The notes beneath the pieces are model-generated. The model was not told the DNA's origin. It worked only from the letters and a program-made list of their open reading frames with translations, and ran no database searches. Both the position numbers and the translations under genes were made by a program. Below are positions 57,711 through 64,000 of a DNA stretch of 64,000 nucleotides, piece after piece (the first letter of the stretch is position 1; each line of letters opens with the position of its first letter). The DNA comes from Mesorhizobium qingshengii (GTDB lineage: Bacteria > Pseudomonadota > Alphaproteobacteria > Rhizobiales > Rhizobiaceae). The stretch spans positions 62,001-126,000 of the forward strand of contig NZ_FMXM01000004.1 in NCBI RefSeq assembly GCF_900103325.1. The letters are read 5' to 3'.

Positions 57711-58811
57711 TCAGAGAATCTCGGTCTTGGCGATGTGGATGCCAAAACCTTCGAGGCCGACATAGTGGCGTTCGCGCGAAGCGATCAGGTTGATCGAGGA
57801 AATGCCGAGATCCTTCAGGATCTGTGCTCCGAGCCCGATCTCGCGCCATTCGTTCTCGCGGCGGCGCGCCTCATCGTGATCCTCGCGGTCGCCGGAGGCG
57901 GGACGCTTGCGTTCCTGATGGGCGACGCCGACCGAGCCCTCACGCAGATAGACAATGACGCCGCGCCTGCGCTCGCCCATCGTTTTCATGATGCCGTCGA
58001 GCCGATGGCTGGTGCCGAAGACGTCGGTCACCACATCCTCGGAATGCAGGCGCACCGGGACATCCTCGCCGTCGCGGATGTCGCCGAAGACGATGGCGAC
58101 GTGGTGCATGGAATCCCACGGCAGCGTGTAGGTGAAGACCTGCGCCTTGCCGCCCGGCGTTTCAATATCCGAGCAGGCGACGCGTTCGACCAGCGTTTCC
58201 TTGCGCTGCCGGTAAGCGATGAGGTCGGCAACCGAAACCTGCTTCAGACCGTGCTGCTCGGCAAAAGCGGCAACCTGCGGGCCGCGCTTGACCGTGCCGT
58301 CGTCGTTCACCAATTCCGAGATCACGCCGACCGGCGGCAGGCCGGCGAGCTTGCACAGGTCGACCGCCGCCTCGGTATGGCCCGAGCGCATCAGCACGCC
58401 ACCCTCGCGCGCGATCAGCGGGAAGATGTGGCCGGGACGGACGAAATCCGAACCACCAACATTGCCGTTGGCGAGGTTGCGGACGGTCAGGGTGCGGTCC
58501 TCGGCCGAAATGCCGGTCGTGGTACCGTGCTTGAAATCGACACTGACGGTGAAGGCGGTGGTGTGCGCGGAATCATTGTCGGCAACCATCGGCTGCAAGT
58601 TGAGGCGCTTGGCCTCCTCGCGCGGCATCGGCGTGCAGACGATGCCGGAGGTGTGGCGGACGATGAACGCCATCTTTTCCGGCGTGCAATGGACGGCGGC
58701 GACGATCAGGTCGCCCTCGTTCTCGCGCCCGTCATCGTCCATGACGACAACGATCTCGCCGCGTTCGAAAGCACGCAGGGCTTCGACGATCTTCTTCTGG
58801 TCGTAAGGCAT
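57711..58811 (-). CDS. ribB: 3,4-dihydroxy-2-butanone 4-phosphate synthase with degenerate GTP cyclohydrolase II domain (RibBX type)
   Basis: 366 residues. The N-terminal RibB domain (about 1-205) is intact: VVMDDDGRENEGDLIVAA, RHTSGIVCTPM and LMRSGHTEAAVDL-type residues are present. The C-terminal RibA-like domain keeps the fold (RLHSEDVVTDVFGTSHRLDG, GVIVYLREGSVGVA, GAQILKDLGISSINLIA) but lacks the three zinc Cys of active RibA, in which the motif is EC...RCDCG. It therefore makes DHBP for riboflavin but probably cannot open GTP. Confidence 0.93.
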   Translation of the reverse strand: MPYDQKKIVEALRAFERGEIVVVMDDDGRENEGDLIVAAVHCTPEKMAFIVRHTSGIVCTPMPREEAKRLNLQPMVADNDSAHTTAFTVSVDFKHGTTTGISAEDRTLTVRNLANGNVGGSDFVRPGHIFPLIAREGGVLMRSGHTEAAVDLCKLAGLPPVGVISELVNDDGTVKRGPQVAAFAEQHGLKQVSVADLIAYRQRKETLVERVACSDIETPGGKAQVFTYTLPWDSMHHVAIVFGDIRDGEDVPVRLHSEDVVTDVFGTSHRLDGIMKTMGERRRGVIVYLREGSVGVAHQERKRPASGDREDHDEARRRENEWREIGLGAQILKDLGISSINLIASRERHYVGLEGFGIHIAKTEIL

Positions 58812-58838
58812 GGGCGGCTCGCTTCGCTCGCAGGGACT

Positions 58839-58905
58839 AAGGCAGTAAGGCAGTAGGAAAAAGAAAAGGCTGTATCGGGCGGCCTACTGCCTATTCCCTA
58901 CTGCC
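58839..58905. repeat. GGCAGTAGG / CCTACTGCC short repeats between ribB and aroC
   Basis: Direct repeats of GGCAGTA (58841-58857) and of CCTACTGCCTATTCC (58883-58897 and 58896-58910) are inverted with respect to each other, so a hairpin can form. The second pair lies across the aroC stop and its last codons. It may serve as the aroC terminator. Confidence 0.5.
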
Positions 58906-60006
58906 TATTCCCTTCCCCGTCTGTCCGCGATGACGCAGATAATGGTCGGCAATGGCGCACGCAACCATCGCCTCACCGATCGGCACAGCGCGGATGCCGA
59001 CGCATGGGTCGTGGCGACCCTTGGTCATGATCTCGACGTCGTTGCCGTCCTTGTCGATCGACTTTCGCGGCGTCAGGATCGAGGACGTCGGCTTGACGGC
59101 GAAACGGGCGATGATCGCCTGACCGGTCGAAATGCCACCAAGGATGCCGCCGGCATTGTTGGACAGGAACACCGGCTTGCCATCATTGCCCATGCGCATC
59201 TCGTCGGCATTCTGCTCGCCGGTGATGCGGGCGGCCTCGAAGCCGTTGCCGATCTCGACACCCTTGACCGCGTTGATCGACATCAGGCCGGATGCGATGT
59301 CCTGGTCGAGCTTGGCATAGATCGGCGCGCCGAGGCCTGCCGGAACGCCGTCCGCAACGATCTCTATCACCGCGCCGACCGAGGAGCCGGCCTTGCGGAT
59401 GCCGTCGAGATACTGCGTGAAGACGGGAACGGAAGCCGGATCTGGGGTGAAGAACGGATTTTCCGCGTCGCCGATGAAATTCCAGTTCCAGTTGGCGCGA
59501 TCGATCGATTTTTCGCCCATCGACACCAGCGCGCCGCGCACCACCATGCCGGGCACCACCTTGCGCGCGAGCGCGCCGGCTGCCACCCGCGCGGCCGTCT
59601 CGCGGGCCGAGGAGCGGCCGCCGCCGCGGTAATCGCGTATGCCGTATTTGACGTCATAGGTGTAGTCGGCATGGCCCGGCCGGTATTGGCGGGCGATCTC
59701 GCCATAGTCCTTTGAACGCTGGTCGACATTCTCGATCAGCATCGACACCGGCGTGCCGGTGGTGATCATCGTCTCGCCGTCCTCGTCGAGGATGAAGCCG
59801 GAGAGCACCTTCACTTCGTCGGGCTCGCGGCGCTGGGTGACGAAGCGTGACTGTCCCGGCCGGCGCTTGTCGAGTTCTGCCTGGATCTCGTCGCGCGTAA
59901 AGCGGATGCCGGGCGGACAGCCGTCGACGACGCAACCGAGTGCGGCGCCATGGCTTTCGCCCCAGGTGGTGACGCGGAAAAGATGGCCGAACGTGTTGTG
60001 AGACAT
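58891..60006 (-). CDS. aroC: Chorismate synthase
   Basis: 371 residues. Signature motifs are [18 protein letters not shown] near the start, [21 protein letters not shown], the Arg/Ser-rich [15 protein letters not shown], and [15 protein letters not shown] and KPTSSI. It makes chorismate from EPSP with reduced FMN, the last step of the shikimate pathway. It may be the first gene transcribed toward ribB. Confidence 0.98.
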   Translation of the reverse strand: MSHNTFGHLFRVTTWGESHGAALGCVVDGCPPGIRFTRDEIQAELDKRRPGQSRFVTQRREPDEVKVLSGFILDEDGETMITTGTPVSMLIENVDQRSKDYGEIARQYRPGHADYTYDVKYGIRDYRGGGRSSARETAARVAAGALARKVVPGMVVRGALVSMGEKSIDRANWNWNFIGDAENPFFTPDPASVPVFTQYLDGIRKAGSSVGAVIEIVADGVPAGLGAPIYAKLDQDIASGLMSINAVKGVEIGNGFEAARITGEQNADEMRMGNDGKPVFLSNNAGGILGGISTGQAIIARFAVKPTSSILTPRKSIDKDGNDVEIMTKGRHDPCVGIRAVPIGEAMVACAIADHYLRHRGQTGKGIGSRE

Positions 60007-60184
60007 GAAATGACCCTGCCCGGCATTGGAGCCGGCTCAAGGCAGCCTTCTATTGGCGTTTTTCACAGGGGTCAAACCGTGATCTGGTGGATTTAGTTTT
60101 GACACATTCGGTTGGTTTCTGCTCAGCTCCATCCGCCGTTGAACGCCCGCCGCCATGCCGGTGCAATGATAAAGAGGAACGATT

Positions 60185-60445
60185 ATGCGTACCCTGATTG
60201 GCGCCGTTGCCGCCACACTGCTGCTTTCCACCGCCGCTTTCGCCGGCCAGACCGAAGGCCTGATCAAGAAGATCGACAAGGACGCGCTGACGCTGACGCT
60301 GGATGACGGCAAGTCCTACAAGCTGAACGCCGAGACCGATCTCGATGCGCTGAAGCCGGGCATGGACATCGTCATCGCCTATGATGTGACCAATGGCGAA
60401 AACGTGATCACCGACATGGAACTGCCGGACAGCTCGGCCAACTAG
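60185..60445 (+). CDS. DUF1344 family small exported protein
   Basis: 86 residues. Signal peptide (AVAATLLLSTAAFAG), then an OB-fold-like DUF1344 domain: GLIKKIDKDALTLTLDDGKS, LNAETDLDALKPGMDI. GAGG precedes the ATG. Function unknown; common in rhizobia. Confidence 0.88.
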   Translation: MRTLIGAVAATLLLSTAAFAGQTEGLIKKIDKDALTLTLDDGKSYKLNAETDLDALKPGMDIVIAYDVTNGENVITDMELPDSSAN

Positions 60446-60469
60446 AGAATCGGCGCCGCTACCAGGCGG

Positions 60470-61057
60470 CTAAAGCCACCCCAGGCCCTTGCCTTCGAGT
60501 TTGAGCACGCGATCCTGCGGCATGTCCAGGTTCGCTGCCTCGTCCTCGGCTATATCAAGCACGAAGCGAAACAAGGTCCGCATGACGCCGCCATGCGTCA
60601 CGCAGATCGTCGGGCGTTGGATCGCATCGAACCAGGGCTTCACCCGTACGAGCAGCATCTGGTAGCTCTCGGCGCCTTCGCCCGGCGGCTGAAAGTTCCA
60701 TTTGTCCAAAGCGCGCGTCCTGCTCGCGCCTGGATACCGCGTCTCGAGTTCGGCAAAGGTAAACCCCTGCCAATCGCCGAAATTGACTTCGACGAGGCGA
60801 GGATCGGTCCGATAGGCACGCGGATCGAGCTTCATCGCGGCGCGGATGCGCTCCATCGTTTCGCGCGTGCGCTTCATCGGGCTGGCGACGAAATCGAAAT
60901 CCCGGGGATTGCCGACGAGTTGGGCAAGCCGATGCCCGTTTCCGGTCGCCTGCTCGCGGCCGAGAGCATTGAGATCGGTGTCGGCCTGCCCCTGAAGCCG
61001 GAATTCGGCGTTCCACGCGGTCTGGCCGTGGCGCACGATATAAACCAGCGGGTACAT
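60470..61057 (-). CDS. Histidine phosphatase / phosphoglycerate mutase-like protein
   Basis: 195 residues. The catalytic His motif is YIVRHGQTAWN near the start, with VASPMKRTRETMERI, and the second His in TICVTHGGVMRTLF. A Glu (VEVNFGDWQGFT) is the likely proton donor. It dephosphorylates an unknown substrate. 46 nt downstream of fabI on the same strand, so probably co-transcribed. Confidence 0.92.
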   Translation of the reverse strand: MYPLVYIVRHGQTAWNAEFRLQGQADTDLNALGREQATGNGHRLAQLVGNPRDFDFVASPMKRTRETMERIRAAMKLDPRAYRTDPRLVEVNFGDWQGFTFAELETRYPGASRTRALDKWNFQPPGEGAESYQMLLVRVKPWFDAIQRPTICVTHGGVMRTLFRFVLDIAEDEAANLDMPQDRVLKLEGKGLGWL

Positions 61058-61103
61058 CGGGTCTTCCGGAACGGGATCGGGACTGACGACGATTGGCGGG
61101 CTG

Positions 61104-61922
61104 TTAATCCTTGACCGTCGAAATGTCCGGCGCGTCGACCGCCTTCATGCCGACGACGTGATAGCCCGAATCGACGTGATGCACCTCGCCGGTGACGCCA
61201 CGCGACAGATCGGACAGGAAATAGACGGCGGAATCGCCGACTTCCTCCTGCGTCACCGTCTGCTTCAGCGGCGAATTGTATTCGTTCCACTTCAGGATGT
61301 AGCGGAAATCGCCGATGCCGGACGCGGCAAGCGTCTTGATCGGGCCGGCCGAGATGGCGTTGACGCGGATCTTCTTGGCGCCGAGATCGACGGCCAGGTA
61401 GCGCACGCTGGCCTCGAGCGCCGCCTTGGCGACACCCATGACGTTGTAATGTGGCATCACCTTTTCGGCGCCATAATAGGTCAGCGTCAGCAGCGAGCCG
61501 CCATTGGTCATCAGCGCCTCGGCGCGCTTGGCGATGGTGGTGAAGGAATAAACCGAAATGTCCATGGTGCGCAGGAAATTGTCGCGCGTCGTCTCGACAT
61601 AGCGGCCGGTCAGCTCGTCCTTGTCCGAAAAAGCGATGGCGTGGACGAGAAAATCAAACTTGCCCCAGTGCTTGGCGACGTTGGCGAAAACCTCGTCCAG
61701 GCTCGCCGGATCAGTGACGTCGCAATGGCCGGCGACAAAAGCGCCCAGTTCCGCGGCCAGCGGCTCAACGCGCTTCTTGAACGCCTCGCCCTGATAGGTC
61801 AGCGCGATCTCGGCGCCATGGTCGACACAGGCCTTGGCGATGCCATAGGCGATCGATCTGTTGTTGGCGACGCCAAGAATAAGGCCGCGCTTGCCGGCCA
61901 TAAGGCCCTGTCCACCCGCCAT
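61104..61922 (-). CDS. fabI: Enoyl-[acyl-carrier-protein] reductase (NADH), FabI
   Basis: 272 residues. Rossmann motif GLILGVANNRSIAYGIAKA; active-site Tyr/Lys pair in LTYYGAEKVMPHYNVMGVAKA (Tyr-x6-Lys), and the SAGPIKTLAASGI loop. It reduces the enoyl-ACP in fatty-acid elongation. An internal ATG at residue 8 (61901) is a possible start. Confidence 0.97.
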   Translation of the reverse strand: MAGGQGLMAGKRGLILGVANNRSIAYGIAKACVDHGAEIALTYQGEAFKKRVEPLAAELGAFVAGHCDVTDPASLDEVFANVAKHWGKFDFLVHAIAFSDKDELTGRYVETTRDNFLRTMDISVYSFTTIAKRAEALMTNGGSLLTLTYYGAEKVMPHYNVMGVAKAALEASVRYLAVDLGAKKIRVNAISAGPIKTLAASGIGDFRYILKWNEYNSPLKQTVTQEEVGDSAVYFLSDLSRGVTGEVHHVDSGYHVVGMKAVDAPDISTVKD

Positions 61923-62028
61923 GTGAGCGCTCTCCGCAAGGTTTTCTGCTTTGTGGAGTGCCTATCGCACAGGCACAGGGCCCCTTCAAGCGCTCAAACC
62001 GGACACTTCAGGGGACAAGAGCCGACAA

Positions 62029-62958
62029 TCAGCCTTTTTGGCTGCGCAACAGCGCTTCGAGCGCACTGTCGCCGCCCTCTGGCAGCATTATCCGCACATG
62101 GGCATAGAGATCGCCATGGCCGCCGGCCTTTTCCGGCAGACCCCTGCCCTTCAGCCGCAGGACCTTGTCCGAGCTCGACCAGGCCGGAACGTTGACGGCA
62201 AGCTTGCCGGTCGGCGTATCGACCGCCACCTTGGCGCCGAGCACCGCATCCGCCAGCGCAACCGGCAGATCAGCGTGCAGGTCGCGGCCCTCGAGACGAT
62301 AGCGCGGATGCCGGCGAAAGCGGATCTTGACCAGCGCATCGCCAGGTTGGCCCGGCCCCTGCTCGCCCTGCCCCTTCAACCGGATGGTCTGGCCATCCTC
62401 GACATAGGCCGGCAGCTTGACCGCCACCTTGCGGCCGTCGGGGAACATCGCCGTCACCTTGTCGGCGGTCGCAGCTTCCTCGATGGTGACGTCGAGCGTC
62501 ACGTTCAGATCGGCGGCGGTTGCCGGCTGGCGGCGGTCGCCAGGGCCTGCGCCGCGCGCGCCTGAAAAGGCGTCGCCGAATATCTGGCTGAAGATGTCGC
62601 TGTTGCCGTCGAACGGATCACCGCCCGGACGACCGGAGCGAAATTCGAATCGCGAACCGCCAGCCCCTTGCTGCCGGCGAAACCCGCCGAAGGGATCGCC
62701 GCCACCGGCCGCGCCCTCAAAACCCTGGAACCGCGGCTTGCCGTCAGCGTCGATCTCGCCGCGATCGAAAGCGGCGCGATTCTTCTCGTCGCCGACGATC
62801 TCATAGGCCTGGTTGGCCGCGGCAAAACGGTCCTTCGCCTTGGGATCATTCGGATTCTGGTCCGGATGATGCTTCTTGGCGAGTTTCCGGTACGCCGATT
62901 TTATGTCCTTGGCCGATGCGTTCTTGGCAACGCCCAGCACCTCATAGGGGTCGCGCAT
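62029..62958 (-). CDS. DnaJ-class molecular chaperone (CbpA-like)
   Basis: 309 residues. J domain (1-70) with [20 protein letters not shown] and the HPD motif in [13 protein letters not shown]; a Gly/Phe-rich linker (80-130); two DnaJ C-terminal beta domains ([19 protein letters not shown] and onwards), and no zinc-finger Cys motifs. This is the type II (CbpA) architecture. It would activate DnaK-type Hsp70. Divergent from the lipoprotein/pdxH area. Confidence 0.95.
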   Translation of the reverse strand: MRDPYEVLGVAKNASAKDIKSAYRKLAKKHHPDQNPNDPKAKDRFAAANQAYEIVGDEKNRAAFDRGEIDADGKPRFQGFEGAAGGGDPFGGFRRQQGAGGSRFEFRSGRPGGDPFDGNSDIFSQIFGDAFSGARGAGPGDRRQPATAADLNVTLDVTIEEAATADKVTAMFPDGRKVAVKLPAYVEDGQTIRLKGQGEQGPGQPGDALVKIRFRRHPRYRLEGRDLHADLPVALADAVLGAKVAVDTPTGKLAVNVPAWSSSDKVLRLKGRGLPEKAGGHGDLYAHVRIMLPEGGDSALEALLRSQKG

Positions 62959-63057
62959 GCTTACTGCCCTGGAGAAGGAGTGAGTCTCTGTTGCCCCCTA
63001 TATGCGCTCGCATAGGAAGAAATTCCAGTGGTGGAGCGGCATATCAAAGGCGGAAAA

Positions 63058-63519
63058 TCAGAGCGCCTTGAAGTCCTGCATGCGCCAGCCGCCGGCGCCG
63101 GCCAGGCAAAGTTCGCCTTCGAACATGGCAACGCCGTCAAAGCTTTCGCGCGAGGCCTTGAACCGGCGGCAGGTCTGGCCCTTGTCCTTCAATTCCGCCA
63201 ACCCGGTGATGGAGCCGCGGGACCCCGTGCCGGCGTTCGCCCATGGCACGGACTGGCCGGCGAGCTGCTCGATGTCGGCGGAAGACACCGCATTGCCGAT
63301 CGTCGTCTGGTCGGAGTCGCGCTCCGAATCGGTCGGCGCGGCTGAGGCCGATGTGCTGCTGGTCAGGATCGAGCGGTCGACTTCGGCTTTTTCCAGGCTG
63401 AAGCCACCAGCGCCACAGGCTGCAAGCGGCAGGGCGACTGCCACGATCGCGGCTTTCCTGCTGGCCGAAGCGATAACGCTCCGTTGCCTGCTGTCAAAAG
63501 CTTGCGCGATACGCAACAA
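63058..63519 (-). CDS. RT0821/Lpp0805-like surface lipoprotein
   Basis: 153 residues. A TTG at 63519 is the start: GGAGG lies 10 nt upstream, and no ATG is suitable. A signal peptide with the lipobox LAACG follows ([13 protein letters not shown]). The mature part contains [18 protein letters not shown] and C-x-R-F...[11 protein letters not shown]. It resembles the RT0821/Lpp0805 surface-protein family of alphaproteobacteria. Divergent from pdxH with 39 bp between them. Confidence 0.8.
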   Translation of the reverse strand: MLRIAQAFDSRQRSVIASASRKAAIVAVALPLAACGAGGFSLEKAEVDRSILTSSTSASAAPTDSERDSDQTTIGNAVSSADIEQLAGQSVPWANAGTGSRGSITGLAELKDKGQTCRRFKASRESFDGVAMFEGELCLAGAGGWRMQDFKAL

Positions 63520-63558
63520 TCAGCAACCTCCCCGCTTCGTGACAATTTGAGAAAAACT

Positions 63559-64000
63559 ATGAGTGACACAGAGTTAACAAGCAGTGACTTTACCGAGGCG
63601 GCCGAGCCGTTTCGCCTCTTTGCCGCATGGCTGGAAGACGCCACGAAAAGCGAAGTGAACGACCCCAACGGCGTGGCATTGGCGACCGTCGATGCCGACG
63701 GCATGCCGGATGTGCGAATGGTTCTGCTCAAGGGGTTCGATGAAGGCGGGTTCGTCTTCTACACGAATTTCGAGAGCGCCAAGGGCCGGGAAATTCTTGG
63801 CAGCATGAAGGCGGCGATGTGCTTCCACTGGAAATCGCTGCGCCGGCAAGTGCGCATTCGCGGTCCGGTGGAGATCGTCAGCGATGCCGAAGCCGACGCC
63901 TACTACGCGACGCGTCCGCGCGGCAGCCGCATCGGCGCCTGGGCCTCGAAACAGTCGCGGCCGCTGGAAAGCCGCTTCGCCTTGGAGAAGGCGGTGGCGG
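63559..64000 (+). CDS. pdxH: Pyridoxamine 5'-phosphate oxidase, N-terminal part (runs off window)
   Basis: The first 147 residues are present, starting [23 protein letters not shown]-binding motifs are seen: [47 protein letters not shown] and [15 protein letters not shown]. It makes pyridoxal phosphate. The C-terminus is beyond position 64000. Confidence 0.97.
   Translation, partial: MSDTELTSSDFTEAAEPFRLFAAWLEDATKSEVNDPNGVALATVDADGMPDVRMVLLKGFDEGGFVFYTNFESAKGREILGSMKAAMCFHWKSLRRQVRIRGPVEIVSDAEADAYYATRPRGSRIGAWASKQSRPLESRFALEKAVA

Overview
The window is chromosomal DNA of a high-GC alphaproteobacterium of the order Rhizobiales, most likely Mesorhizobium or a close relative. The reasons are the gene set and order (smc / DsbA-like / DciA-like / mutY / HAD / ccrM; ispH-thrB-rnhA; ctaC-ctaD-ctaB-coxF-ctaG-ctaE; xseB beside a HDAC-like gene, with dxs and tlyA nearby), the GANTC methyltransferase CcrM, IalB and DUF1344 proteins, Rhizobiales-type palindromic intergenic repeats, and a Mesorhizobium-style integrative and conjugative element (ICE) at the left end. 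The species call is inference.

Positions 1 to about 12,100 are ICE DNA. From left to right it holds the start of a TraG/VirD4 coupling-protein gene (minus strand, running off the left edge), a 62-nt 3' portion of a tRNA-Pro(CGG) that looks like an attachment site, a tyrosine integrase with an out-of-frame overlapping small gene upstream, a DUF932 gene with a terminator, a frameshifted XRE-type repressor, and a two-frame activator gene like fseA of ICEMlSymR7A (a DUF6499-like domain joined to DUF2285 by an apparent +1 shift). Next come an RdfS/AlpA-like helix-turn-helix protein, a remnant of a RepA-type initiator, DUF2840, the TraF-type S26 peptidase, DUF736, a lytic transglycosylase and a VirD2-type relaxase (RlxS/DUF3363). 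In related ICEs traG directly follows rlxS. Here they lie about 10.8 kb apart and face away from each other. Inverting the DNA between them on paper restores both the rlxS-traG order and an integrase/att end beside the core genome. Several genes are decayed while the relaxase, coupling protein, integrase and peptidase look intact.

Positions 12,390 to 64,000 are core genome. The blocks are: chromosome maintenance and repair (VanZ-like, smc, DsbA-like lipoprotein, DciA-like, mutY, HAD, ccrM, HAD, lipoprotein); threonine synthase with an M16 peptidase, a GNAT enzyme and a membrane GGDEF-EAL protein; YqgE, a DsbD-N-like protein, peroxiredoxin, a small membrane protein; the rnhA-thrB-ispH cluster; SURF1, DUF983 and the aa3-type cytochrome c oxidase operon with its strong terminator; IalB, TldD and a caspase-fold protein lacking the catalytic Cys; an rRNA/tRNA uracil methyltransferase with TlyA; dxs, pirin, xseB and a HDAC-like deacetylase; bluB under a cobalamin riboswitch; a membrane protein; a TetR/MFS pair with three operator-like palindromes; a RibB with a degenerate GTP-cyclohydrolase II half; aroC; a DUF1344 protein; a histidine phosphatase; fabI; a DnaJ-class chaperone; a lipoprotein; and the start of pdxH.

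The most interesting points are the apparent inversion that splits the conjugation module, the +1-frameshift activator, the iterated motif just upstream of the relaxase (a candidate oriT), the overlapping xis-like/integrase pair, the pseudo-caspase, the RibBX-type enzyme and the triple TetR operator. No CRISPR array, rRNA or complete tRNA was seen.
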